The notes below the pieces were generated by a model, which saw nothing but the letters and a program-made list of their open reading frames with translations, was not told where the DNA came from and did no database searches. From assembly GCF_001570525.1 (NCBI RefSeq), contig NZ_BBXC01000007.1, forward strand, positions 609,364-673,363: a stretch of 64,000 nucleotides of DNA, written 5' to 3'. This stretch comes from Herbidospora sakaeratensis. Lineage in GTDB: Bacteria > Actinomycetota > Actinomycetes > Streptosporangiales > Streptosporangiaceae. Of the stretch, positions 15,361 through 23,570 are shown one piece after another (position 1 is the stretch's first letter; every line of letters starts with the position of its first letter). Both the position numbers and the translations under genes were made by a program.

Positions 15361-16353
15361 GTGAACGGGTCCATGGAGAGTTCTGCGAGTAATGGCGGTT
15401 CGTCCGTCGCGTGGGTCGAGTCCCCGCTGCAGCTGCTCTGCGTCATCGAGGCGCAGCACGCGGGTCTGCTCGGCGACGACGCCGTCGTCGTGCCGCGCTC
15501 GGGCCTGCCCGCGCTTCGGCTGACCCGCAACGAGATCTCCCGCCTCGCGCTGCCCGACGGGCTCAGCTTCGCCGAGCCGTCGGCCAAGATGCCCAAGCCC
15601 GGCCGCTCGTGGGCGGTGGGCGACGCCTTCTCCGGCCGCGTCCAGCTGAGCCTGCTGACCTCCCCGGTACGCCGCCTGCTGCTCGTCGACGACGGGCTGG
15701 CCACCATCCGGCTGCTCGAACTGCTCGCCGAGCGCCGCCCGCTGCTGCGCGCCCGCGCCGTGCCGGGCACCGCGCGCACCGCCATGGGGGCGGTCGCCGG
15801 GGTGCGGCTGCGCCGCCTGGCCCGCCGGGGCCGCCTCACCGTCTTCACCGCGCTGCCGGTGCCCGACGACGTCGCCGACGCCGTCCGCGCCCTCGGCGCC
15901 GCCGTCGTGCGGCACGACTTCCCGTGGTTGCGCAGCCAGCCGGGCCGGCGCCCCCCGGCCGAGAAGACGGTCGTGCTGGGCACCTCGCTGGTGCGCAACG
16001 GGCTCATCCACCGCGAGGCCTACGTGAAGTGGCTGACCGGGCTGGAGGAGCCCGTCGCCTACTACCCGCACCGCCGCGAAGACCCCAAGGACCTCGACCG
16101 GGTGCGCCGCATCGACGGCGTCACGGTCTACGAGAGCGGCGCCCCCGCCGAGATGACGCTGCGCGACCTGCGGCCCGGCCAGCGGGTGCTCAGCCTGCCG
16201 TCGACGGCGGTCACTTCTCTCCGTATCCTGCTGCGGGCACGCGGCGTCTCGGTGGAGACGGTCGACGTGCCGGACGAATGGTGGACCGCCTCGGCGGGCC
16301 CGTCACTCCGCTCCCACCTCCAGCTTTTCGCACACGAAAGAGTCGCTCCTTGA
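15361..16353 (+). CDS. Polysialyltransferase-like surface glycan enzyme
   Basis: A 330-residue cytoplasmic protein with weak resemblance to the polysialyltransferase/GT52-like group: an N-terminal strand with VAWVESPLQLLCVIEAQHAG (the W-V-x-S-P-L-Q-x-L opening recurs in this group) and a later YYPHRREDPKDL donor-type segment containing H and R. No signal peptide is seen. It starts with GTG at 15361 and is coupled by TTGA overlap to a second glycosyltransferase. With the nonulosonic acid operon at 28.4-32.7 kb, it points to synthesis of a sialic- or Kdn-type cell-wall polymer. The exact linkage and acceptor are unknown. Confidence 0.65.
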   Translation: MNGSMESSASNGGSSVAWVESPLQLLCVIEAQHAGLLGDDAVVVPRSGLPALRLTRNEISRLALPDGLSFAEPSAKMPKPGRSWAVGDAFSGRVQLSLLTSPVRRLLLVDDGLATIRLLELLAERRPLLRARAVPGTARTAMGAVAGVRLRRLARRGRLTVFTALPVPDDVADAVRALGAAVVRHDFPWLRSQPGRRPPAEKTVVLGTSLVRNGLIHREAYVKWLTGLEEPVAYYPHRREDPKDLDRVRRIDGVTVYESGAPAEMTLRDLRPGQRVLSLPSTAVTSLRILLRARGVSVETVDVPDEWWTASAGPSLRSHLQLFAHERVAP

Positions 16354-17549
16354 TCCGCGTTTTCGCCGTGGCCGATTCAGACTCCTACCTGAAATGGGCC
16401 GCGGGCCTCGTCGGAGGCGCTCCCGGCGACTGGAAGCTCGAACTCGCCGTGGTGCGCACCCCCATCGCGCCCTCGGAGTCGCAGATCGCCGCCGCGGTCA
16501 GCGGCACCCGCTTCCACGACGTGCCGACGCTGGGCGCGCGGGCGCTGCGCAAGGCCGCCGAGCGGTTCCGCCCCGACGTGATCCTGGTGTCGTGCACCGG
16601 CCCGGTCGTCGACGCGCTGGTCAGCGAGGTGCTGGCCGGGCTGAAGCCGCGCCCGGTCTTCGTCACCGGCCTGCCGGGCATCTCGGTCCCGGCGACCGAG
16701 AAGGCGTGGATCTACCGCAGCGGCTGCGACCTGTTCATCCTCCACTCCGGCCGCGAGGTGCGGGAGTTCGGCGAGATCGCCCGGCGGCTCGGCGGCGGCG
16801 GCCAGGTGGCCCTGGCGCGGCTGCCCTACCTCGACCTGACCGGCCACCCCTCGGCCGGCGAGACCCGCGACCGCGTCGTGTTCGCCACCCAGGCCAAGGT
16901 GCCGGTCAAGCGCGACGACCGCGAGAGCGTGCTGCTGTCGCTGAAGGCGCTCGCCGAGGCCCGGCCCGACCTGCGGGTGGTCGTCAAGCTGCGGGCCCGC
17001 GACGACGAACGCCAGACCCACAACGAGAAGCACCACTACGAGCGGCTCTGGACCACCATGGCCGCCGACGGCCGGGTCCCGGCGGGCCTGCTGTCGTTCG
17101 AGGCCGGGCCGATGCACGAGCACCTGGCCCGCGCCCACGGGTTCGTCACGGTCTCCTCGACGGCGGCGCTGGAGGCCATCGCCCAGGGCGTGCCGCTGCT
17201 GGTGCTGTCCGACTTCGGGGTCAGCGCCGAGATGATCAACCTGGTGTTCGAGGGCTCCGGCTCGCTCGGCACCCTCGACGACCTCGCCAAGGCCGACTTC
17301 CGCACCCCGACCCCCGAGTGGTGCGCGGCCAACTACTTCCACGAGGCCGCCCACAACGACTGGGCCGTGCGCACCCTCGCGCTCGTCGAGGCCGCCCGCG
17401 CGGGCGCCCTGATCCCGTCGTCGTCGCTGCTCGACGGCCCCCAGCACGCCGCCGCCCGCCGCCGCGCCCGGCTGCGCATCGAGGTGCCGCCCAAGGTGCT
17501 GCGCTACGGCTACCGCGCCAAGAAGAAGATCCGCAAACTCCTCAAATAA
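16350..17549 (+). CDS. Putative glycosyltransferase, DUF6716-like
   Basis: A 399-residue protein that begins at TTG 16350, overlapping the previous stop by TTGA and preceded by GAAAGAG. It opens with IRVFAVADSDSYLKWAAGLV and has a GT-B-like arrangement. The central VVVKLRARDDERQTHNEKHH and the C-terminal FVTVSSTAALEAIAQGVP (donor-side S-S-T-A-A-L-E signature) resemble actinobacterial DUF6716 proteins, which are regularly found beside NeuA/NeuB and polysialyltransferase-type genes. The C terminus is very basic (YRAKKKIRKLLK), possibly for membrane contact. Function as a sugar transferase is inferred from fold and company. Confidence 0.7.
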   Translation: MIRVFAVADSDSYLKWAAGLVGGAPGDWKLELAVVRTPIAPSESQIAAAVSGTRFHDVPTLGARALRKAAERFRPDVILVSCTGPVVDALVSEVLAGLKPRPVFVTGLPGISVPATEKAWIYRSGCDLFILHSGREVREFGEIARRLGGGGQVALARLPYLDLTGHPSAGETRDRVVFATQAKVPVKRDDRESVLLSLKALAEARPDLRVVVKLRARDDERQTHNEKHHYERLWTTMAADGRVPAGLLSFEAGPMHEHLARAHGFVTVSSTAALEAIAQGVPLLVLSDFGVSAEMINLVFEGSGSLGTLDDLAKADFRTPTPEWCAANYFHEAAHNDWAVRTLALVEAARAGALIPSSSLLDGPQHAAARRRARLRIEVPPKVLRYGYRAKKKIRKLLK

Positions 17550-17627
17550 CGCTCGGTGAGCTTCCATTGACGCGGATTTGTTCCGGATGACATCGATCGG
17601 CAACGGCCCGCTCATGCACTGAGGGGC

Positions 17628-18905
17628 ATGAGAGTCGACGGTTCCGCCCACCCCGTGGTCGTGATCGGCGGTGGCCAGGCCGGGTTGTCGATGAGCCACT
17701 GCCTGACCCGGCTGGGCATCGGCCACGTCGTGCTGGAGCGCGGCCGCGTCGGCGAGTCGTGGCGCTCCCGGCGCTGGGACTCCTTCTGCCTGGTCACCCC
17801 GAACTGGCAGTGCGACCTGCCGGGATACCCCTACCAGGGTGCCGAGCCCGACGGCTTCATGGTGCGGGACGAGATCGTCTCCTACCTGGAGGGGTATGCC
17901 GCCGCGTTCGCCCCGCCGGTGATCGAGCGGGTGACGGCTTCCCGGCTGACCCCGGTCGAGGGAGGGTTCGCCGTCACGACCGACCGGGGTGTGCTGACCG
18001 CCGGGCAGGTCGTGGTGGCGACGGGCCCCTACCAGACGCCGGTCGTGCCCCGGGTGGCCGAGCGGCTGACCGTGCCGTCGATCCACTCCGACGACTACCG
18101 GGACCCTGCCGGGCTGCCCGAGGGGCCGGTGCTCGTGGTGGGCAGCGGGCAGTCAGGCTGCCAGATCGCCGAGGACCTGTTCCTGGCCGGGCGGACCGTG
18201 CACCTCGCCGTCGGGTCGGCGCCCCGGGTGGCGCGGCGCTACCGGGGGCGGGACGTGGTCGAGTGGCTCGACCTGATGGGCTACTACGACCGGCCGATCA
18301 CCGAGTTCGACGACCCCGAGGCCGTGCGCTCGCGCGCCAACCACTATGTGACCGGCCGCGACGGCGGGCGCGACATCGACTTACGCGCCTTCGCCCGGGA
18401 CGGCATGCGCCTGCACGGACGGCTGAAGGGGATCGCCCACGGTGCGCTCGCCTTCGCCGACGACCTGGCGGCCAACCTCGACCACGCCGACGCGGTGTCC
18501 GAGGGCGTCAAGGACTCCATCGACGCCTACATCGCCTCGAACGGGATCTCGGCGCTCGCCGAGGACCGTTACGTCCCGGTCTGGCGGCCTCCTGACGGGG
18601 GCTCCCAGATCCGTACCGGAGACCTCGGCTCGGTCGTCTGGTGCACGGGCTTCCGTCGCGACCACTCCTGGGTCAGGGTCCCCGTGTTCGACGGGACCGG
18701 CTACCCCGCCCACACGCGCGGGGTGACCCGCTGGCCGGGGCTCTACTTCCTCGGGCTTCCGTGGCAGCACACGTGGGGCTCCGGCCGCTTCTCCGGGGTC
18801 GGCCGCGACGCCGAGCACCTCGCCGGGCACATCGCCGCCCACCTCGCCGGGCGTGCGCCCGCGGCGTCCGGCTACCACGTCCACCCCGAACTGCTGGGCA
18901 CCTGA
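17628..18905 (+). CDS. Flavin-dependent oxidoreductase, MSMEG_0569 family (Nit1C cluster)
   Basis: A 425-residue FAD/NADPH enzyme with the look of a flavin monooxygenase. The FAD loop reads VVVIGGGQAGLSMSHCL, a conserved WRSRRWDSFCLVTPNW segment follows, and the NAD(P) loop is VLVVGSGQSGCQIAEDL at residues ~165-182. The C-terminal FLGLPWQHTWGSGRFSGVG is typical of the MSMEG_0569 family, a fixed member of the nitrilase-associated Nit1C cluster. It is the first gene of an eight-gene run in which most genes overlap or lie within 10 bases. Its role in that pathway is not established; N-oxygenation or oxidation of a pathway intermediate is a guess. Confidence 0.85.
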   Translation: MRVDGSAHPVVVIGGGQAGLSMSHCLTRLGIGHVVLERGRVGESWRSRRWDSFCLVTPNWQCDLPGYPYQGAEPDGFMVRDEIVSYLEGYAAAFAPPVIERVTASRLTPVEGGFAVTTDRGVLTAGQVVVATGPYQTPVVPRVAERLTVPSIHSDDYRDPAGLPEGPVLVVGSGQSGCQIAEDLFLAGRTVHLAVGSAPRVARRYRGRDVVEWLDLMGYYDRPITEFDDPEAVRSRANHYVTGRDGGRDIDLRAFARDGMRLHGRLKGIAHGALAFADDLAANLDHADAVSEGVKDSIDAYIASNGISALAEDRYVPVWRPPDGGSQIRTGDLGSVVWCTGFRRDHSWVRVPVFDGTGYPAHTRGVTRWPGLYFLGLPWQHTWGSGRFSGVGRDAEHLAGHIAAHLAGRAPAASGYHVHPELLGT

Positions 18906-19720
18906 TGATCCGAGACGCCCATCGCCACCTGGGGATCCTGCCCGCCCACCCCTTCTACGGCGGGCCGCCGGTCCGGCCCGACGTCGGCGCCCGCGCCACC
19001 ATCACCGAGCTGCTGCGCGACCTCGACCGCGAGGGCACCGAGCGGGCGCTGGTGATCCCCAACTACGGCGTGCCCGACCCGGCCGTCGCGTTCTCCTTCA
19101 ACGACCTGTGCGTCGAGGCCGCGGCCCGCGACGACCGGATCAGGGCCGGGCTCTGGGTCTCGCCGCTGCCCGCCGACGAGCCGCGCACGCTGGCCGCGCT
19201 CGCCCTCGCCAGCGAACCCGGGGTCCGGGCGCTGAAGCTGAGCTTCCTGCTCGGCGGACGCCCGGCCGACCCCTCGTGCCGGGCGCTGCTCGACCGGATC
19301 TTCACCGTCGCCCGCGACGGGGACCTGGTCGTGCACGTCCACACCTCGCCGGGGGCCGCCTCCGACGTCGACGAGGTCGCCCACCTGGTCGAGCGGTACG
19401 GCGACGCCGTCGCCATCCACCTCGTCCACTTCGGCGGCGGCGCGTCGGGCCACATCAAGCTCGCCGGGTCGCGCTTCTTCGACTGGATCGCGGCCGGCAA
19501 GCGCGTCTACACCGACCTCTCCTGGGCCATCGGGTTCGCCCCGCGCTGGCTGGCCCGCGAGATCGACCGGCGCGGCCTCGGCCACGACCGGTTGTTGTTC
19601 GCCAGCGACGAACCCTGGGGCGACCACCCCGGGGAGCACGCCCGGCTCAGCGCCGCCGTGGGGGACGGCGAGCTGGCCCGGCTGGTCTTCCACGACACCT
19701 TCGAGAAGCTTTATGGATAG
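18905..19720 (+). CDS. Amidohydrolase-2 family metal-dependent hydrolase in the Nit1C cluster
   Basis: A 271-residue TIM-barrel hydrolase. The metal ligands appear in order: HxH (DAHRHLG) at the N terminus, a central His (VHVHTSPG), another His (IHLVHFGGG) and the C-terminal Asp (LLFASDEPWGDHPG). The start ATG at 18905 shares one base with the previous stop (TGATG). The family hydrolyses or decarboxylates amide-like and aromatic acids. Its place between the flavin enzyme and the MSMEG_0572-like gene indicates one operon, but it is not in the basic seven-gene set I recall for this cluster, so it may be a lineage-specific extra step. Confidence 0.82.
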   Translation: MIRDAHRHLGILPAHPFYGGPPVRPDVGARATITELLRDLDREGTERALVIPNYGVPDPAVAFSFNDLCVEAAARDDRIRAGLWVSPLPADEPRTLAALALASEPGVRALKLSFLLGGRPADPSCRALLDRIFTVARDGDLVVHVHTSPGAASDVDEVAHLVERYGDAVAIHLVHFGGGASGHIKLAGSRFFDWIAAGKRVYTDLSWAIGFAPRWLAREIDRRGLGHDRLLFASDEPWGDHPGEHARLSAAVGDGELARLVFHDTFEKLYG

Positions 19721-19730
19721 GAGCCCGGAA

Positions 19731-20243
19731 ATGACCGAACTGACCGAGCTGGAGCAGGCCAGCCTGACCGAGATCCCCCACCCGTCGCTGCCCGACGGGT
19801 CGAGCCTCTACGGCGAGACGAAGGTCTTCCCCGACTACAAGGCCGAGGACGGCGAGACCTACTTCACGCTCGTGCATGGCATCGCGCACGAGTCGTCGGT
19901 CAGCTTCGTGGCGGTCCTCCAGGCGACCCGCGCGCTTCGCAAGGGCTTCGAGTCGGCCATCTACTTCTACGGGCCGGGGTCGTTGAACTGCCTGGCCACC
20001 CGCGGTTTCCCGACGACCGGCAACTCGGCGTTCCCCGGCGAGCACAACATCAACAACTCGCTCAAGACGTTCATCGCCGAGGGCGGCAAGGTGTTCTGCT
20101 GCCGGTTCGGGCTGTCGCTGCACGGCGCCCGCGAGGAGGACCTCATCGAGGGCGTGATCCCGACCCACCCGCTCGACGTGCAGGACGCGCTGATCCATTA
20201 CACCCGCAAGGGCGCCGTCATCAACTCGACGTACATGTTCTGA
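19731..20243 (+). CDS. MSMEG_0572/Sll0783-family nitrogen-starvation response protein
   Basis: A 170-residue protein matching the Sll0783 family, whose cyanobacterial member is strongly induced by nitrogen starvation. Recognisable segments are GSSLYGETKVFPDYKAEDGE, YGPGSLNCLATRGFP and PGEHNINNSLKTFIAEGG; conserved Cys residues occur in SLNCLA and VFCCRFG. There is no signal peptide or membrane segment. The start at 19731 has AGGAG 8 bases upstream, better than ATG 19713. It is a core member of Nit1C clusters. The biochemical role is unknown; a DsrE/OsmC-like small-molecule or sulfur-relay function has not been shown. Confidence 0.85.
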   Translation: MTELTELEQASLTEIPHPSLPDGSSLYGETKVFPDYKAEDGETYFTLVHGIAHESSVSFVAVLQATRALRKGFESAIYFYGPGSLNCLATRGFPTTGNSAFPGEHNINNSLKTFIAEGGKVFCCRFGLSLHGAREEDLIEGVIPTHPLDVQDALIHYTRKGAVINSTYMF

Positions 20244-21301
20244 TGACCGACCGCGTCTCGACCCGCGTCGACGTGGCCATCCGGGGGGTCCGGCTCGACG
20301 CGCCCGTACGGCGGACCGGGGGAGCCGGTCCGTCGGACGACGGGCACCTGCTCGTCGACGGCGCCAACGCGGCGCTGCCCCTCGACCCCGCCAGCCCCTA
20401 CGTCGTCCGCGACGGGCGGCTGCACCTCGGCGGCACCGACCTGGGCGTGGCCGTCCGGCCCGTCCGGCGGCCCCGCTTCTACGACCTGGCGACCGCCGAC
20501 GGCGTGCCGTACGAGAAGATCGCCAAGCTCCACGGGGCCGACGTGCTGGCCACGACCGTGGTGCAGACCTGCGTGCGGTACGCCGAGGAGGAACGTTGCC
20601 GCTTCTGCGCCGTGGAGGAGTCGCTGGCCTCCGGCGCGACCGTGGCGGCCAAGACGCCCGCGCAGCTGGCCGAGGTGGCCGCCGCGGCGGTCCGGCTCGA
20701 CGGGGTGCGGCAGATGGTCATGACGACCGGCACCACGCCGGGCCCCGACCGCGGGGCCAGGGTGCTGGCGCGGTCGGTCCGGGCCGTGCTCGCCGCCGTG
20801 CCGGGGCTGCCGATCCAGGTGCAGTGCGAGCCGCCCGCCGACCCGGCCTGGATCGCCGAGCTGAAGCGGGCCGGGGCGCACGCGATCGGCATCCACGTCG
20901 AGTCGCTCGACGACGAGGTCCGGCGGCGCTGGACGCCCGGGAAGGCGCGCACGCCGCTGGCCGACTACTGGGCCGCCTGGGACGAGGCGGTCCGCGTCTT
21001 CGGCCGCAACCGGGTGTCGACCTACCTGCTGATCGGGCTGGGGGAGTCGGCGGACGAGCTCGTCGCGGGCGCCTCCGAGCTGATCGCCCGGGGGGTCTAT
21101 CCGTTCGTGGTGCCCTACCGGCCGCTCGCCGGGACGCTGGGGCGGCGGGACGGCGTACCGGCGCCCTCGGGGGAATTGGTGCGCGAGGTGACCGAGAGGG
21201 TGGCGGCGATGTTGCGCGGCGCCGGGATGACCGGCGCCGAGCAGGGCGCGGGCTGCGCGGCCTGCGGCGCGTGCAGTGCCCTGGCGACGGCGGGCGGGTG
21301 A
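20243..21301 (+). CDS. MSMEG_0568-family radical SAM enzyme
   Basis: A 352-residue radical SAM protein. The cluster-binding cysteines lie in TCVRYAEEERCRFCAVEES near residue 110 with the unusual spacing C-x8-C-x2-C seen in this family, and a second Cys group (GCAACGACSAL) ends the protein, which may hold an auxiliary iron-sulfur cluster. SAM-contact segments include MVMTTGTTPG and AIGIHVESLDDEVR. The ATG at 20243 shares one base with the upstream stop. It is a core Nit1C gene. The substrate is unknown; a carbon-skeleton rearrangement or cleavage producing the nitrile substrate is a hypothesis only. Confidence 0.88.
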   Translation: MTDRVSTRVDVAIRGVRLDAPVRRTGGAGPSDDGHLLVDGANAALPLDPASPYVVRDGRLHLGGTDLGVAVRPVRRPRFYDLATADGVPYEKIAKLHGADVLATTVVQTCVRYAEEERCRFCAVEESLASGATVAAKTPAQLAEVAAAAVRLDGVRQMVMTTGTTPGPDRGARVLARSVRAVLAAVPGLPIQVQCEPPADPAWIAELKRAGAHAIGIHVESLDDEVRRRWTPGKARTPLADYWAAWDEAVRVFGRNRVSTYLLIGLGESADELVAGASELIARGVYPFVVPYRPLAGTLGRRDGVPAPSGELVREVTERVAAMLRGAGMTGAEQGAGCAACGACSALATAGG

Positions 21302-21305
21302 CGGC

Positions 21306-22733
21306 GTGACCTCCGTCTGCGACGTGCTGCTGTCCGGGCGGCCCGGACCGTCGGCGCACCGGCCGCTCGACGTGCCCGCGCTGCTCGGGGCCGGGCGCGC
21401 GCCCGCGCCGTTCGTCGTCGAGGCGACCGCCGACCGGGGGTGCCTGTACGCCTACCGGCTGCTGCGCCGGCGGGTCTTCGTCGAGGAGCAGGGCCTGTTC
21501 GACGACGACGACCTCGACTACCGCGACGAGGATCCGCGCACGGTCGTGCTGGTGGCCCGCGACGCCGCCGGGGCCGTGCTGGGCGGGGTGCGCCTCGGCC
21601 CGGAGGACGACGGGCCCGACATCGGCTGGTGGCGCGGCTCACGGCTCGTCGTCGACCCCGTGCTGCGCCGCGCCCCCGGGGTGGGGGCCGCGCTGGTCCG
21701 GGCGGCGTGCGCGCACGCCGAGGAGGCGGGGGTGCTGCGGTTCGAGGCCGACGTGCAGGACCGGGCGGTCCCGCTGTTCAGCCGGCTCGGGTGGCGGCCG
21801 GTCCGGCCCGTGCGGGTCGCCGGGCGGCCCCACCAGACGATGCGGTGGCCCATCGGGCGGCTGGCCCGCGCCGCCGCCGGGAAGGCCGCCCTCGGGCCGC
21901 TGCTGCGCGGCCTGTCGCCCGGCGGGCGCGGCTGGGTCGGCGACGACGGCGCGCCGGTGCCCGGCGGCGACCTGATCGCGGCCTGCGACGCGATCCTGCC
22001 GTCGATGGTCGAACGCGACCCCGACTGGGCCGGGTGGTGCTCGGTGCTGGTCAACCTCAACGACCTCGCGGCGATGGGGGCCACCCCGGTCGGGCTGCTC
22101 GACGCGCTCGGCGCGCGGGACGCCTCGTTCGCGGCGCGGGTGCTGACCGGGCTGCGGCGCGCGTCGAGCGCCTACGACGTGCCCGTCCTCGGCGGCCACA
22201 CCCAGCTCGGGGTGCCGGCCGCGCTCTCGGTCACCGCGCTCGGGCGCACCGCGTCGCCGGTGCCGGGCGGGGGCGGGCGTCCGGGTCATCCGGTACGGCT
22301 GACCGCCGACCTCGGCGGCCGGTGGCGGACCGGGTACACCGGCCGGCAGTGGGACTCCACCTCGACCCGCACCACCGGGGACCTGCGCGCCATGCTCGGC
22401 GCGGTCGGCGCCGCCCGGCCCGCGGCGGCCAAGGACGTGTCCATGGCCGGGATCGCCGGCACCCTCGGCATGCTGGCCGAGGCAAGCGGCTGCGGCGCGG
22501 TGCTCGAACCCGCGCAGGTGCCCCGGCCCGCCGGGGTGACCATGGGCGACTGGCTGACCTGCTTCCCGGGCTTCGCCATGCTCACCGCCGGAGGCCCCGC
22601 GCTGCCCGCCGGGCCCGCCGTGGGCGCGGAGTGCGGCGAGCTGGTGACCGGGAGCGGGGTGCGGCTGCGCTGGCCCGACGGGGTGGAGACGGAGGGCGTG
22701 CACGGCGCGGTCACCGGACTCGGAACGGCCTGA
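21306..22733 (+). CDS. MSMEG_0567/Sll0787-family protein, GNAT and AIR-synthase-like fusion
   Basis: A 475-residue two-domain protein. Residues ~35-180 are a GNAT N-acyltransferase (FVEEQGLFDDDDLDYRDEDP, and the acyl-CoA loop APGVGAALVRAACAHAEEAG). Residues ~200-470 resemble AIR synthase/selenophosphate synthetase-like ATP-grasping enzymes (AACDAILPSMVERDPDWAGW, and LGGHTQLGVPAALSVTALG). In cyanobacteria these occur as two genes (Sll0786 and Sll0787); here, as in mycobacteria, they are fused. The GTG at 21306 follows the previous stop by 4 bases. It is a core Nit1C component, presumably acylating and then activating an amide or formyl intermediate with ATP. Confidence 0.85.
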   Translation: MTSVCDVLLSGRPGPSAHRPLDVPALLGAGRAPAPFVVEATADRGCLYAYRLLRRRVFVEEQGLFDDDDLDYRDEDPRTVVLVARDAAGAVLGGVRLGPEDDGPDIGWWRGSRLVVDPVLRRAPGVGAALVRAACAHAEEAGVLRFEADVQDRAVPLFSRLGWRPVRPVRVAGRPHQTMRWPIGRLARAAAGKAALGPLLRGLSPGGRGWVGDDGAPVPGGDLIAACDAILPSMVERDPDWAGWCSVLVNLNDLAAMGATPVGLLDALGARDASFAARVLTGLRRASSAYDVPVLGGHTQLGVPAALSVTALGRTASPVPGGGGRPGHPVRLTADLGGRWRTGYTGRQWDSTSTRTTGDLRAMLGAVGAARPAAAKDVSMAGIAGTLGMLAEASGCGAVLEPAQVPRPAGVTMGDWLTCFPGFAMLTAGGPALPAGPAVGAECGELVTGSGVRLRWPDGVETEGVHGAVTGLGTA

Positions 22734-22742
22734 GGAGGACGC

Positions 22743-23567
22743 ATGACCATTCGGCTGGCGGCCGTCGCCGCCCCGTTCGGCCGGGACCTCGACGCGTGCT
22801 TCGCCCTGATCGAGGCCCTGGCCGCCAGGGCCCGGTCGGAGGGGGTGACCGTGCTGGCGCTGCCCGAGGCGTGCCTGGGCGGCTACCTGGCCGACCTCGG
22901 CGGCTCGGCCGCCGGGCCGCCCGCGCTGCGCCGCGACGGCCCGGAGCTCGCCCGTCTGGCCCGCATCGCCGGCGACCTGGTGATCTGCGCGGGCTATTGC
23001 GAGGCCGACGGGGACGCCCGGTTCAACTCCGTCGTCTGCCTCACCGGCGACGGCGTGCTCGGCCACCACCGCAAGGTGCACCAGCCGCTCCGCGAGGACC
23101 GGACCTACGCGGCCGGCGACGGCTTCACCGCCTTCGACACCCCGGCCGGGCGCATGGGCATGATGATCTGCTACGACAAGGCGTTCCCCGAGTCGGCCCG
23201 GTCGCTGGCCCTCGACGGCGCGCAGATCGTCGTCTGCGCGTCGGCCTGGCCCGCCAGCCGCACCGACCCCGCGCCCGACCTGGCCGACGACCGGTGGACC
23301 CGCCGGTTCGACCTGTTCGACCAGGCGCGGGCGCTGGAGAACCAGGTGGTGTGGGTGTCGGCGAACCAGTCGGGCTCCTTCGGCGACCTGCGGTTCGTCG
23401 GCCGCGCCAAGATCGTCGGGCCGGGCGGGGAGATCCTCGCCGCGACCGGCGTCGACGGCGGGTTCGCGGTCTGCGACGTCGACGTGCCCGCCGTGCTGGC
23501 CGCCGCGCGGCGGTCGATGGGGCATCTGCGGGATCGCCGTCCCGAGGCGTATGCGGCAGGATCGTGA
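22743..23567 (+). CDS. Nit6803-type nitrilase, catalytically complete copy
   Basis: A 274-residue member of nitrilase branch 1, close to the Synechocystis Nit6803 group. All three catalytic residues are present: Glu in LALPEACLGGYL, Lys in HHRKVHQPL and the nucleophile Cys in MMICYDKAFPESARSLAL. The enzyme would hydrolyse a nitrile to the acid and ammonia; a Nit1C nitrilase from Pseudomonas has been linked to cyanide assimilation. The start ATG at 22743 has AGGAGGA in front. It is followed after 3 bases by a paralogue lacking Cys, and the two may form mixed oligomers. Confidence 0.9.
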   Translation: MTIRLAAVAAPFGRDLDACFALIEALAARARSEGVTVLALPEACLGGYLADLGGSAAGPPALRRDGPELARLARIAGDLVICAGYCEADGDARFNSVVCLTGDGVLGHHRKVHQPLREDRTYAAGDGFTAFDTPAGRMGMMICYDKAFPESARSLALDGAQIVVCASAWPASRTDPAPDLADDRWTRRFDLFDQARALENQVVWVSANQSGSFGDLRFVGRAKIVGPGGEILAATGVDGGFAVCDVDVPAVLAAARRSMGHLRDRRPEAYAAGS

Positions 23568-23570
23568 CCC

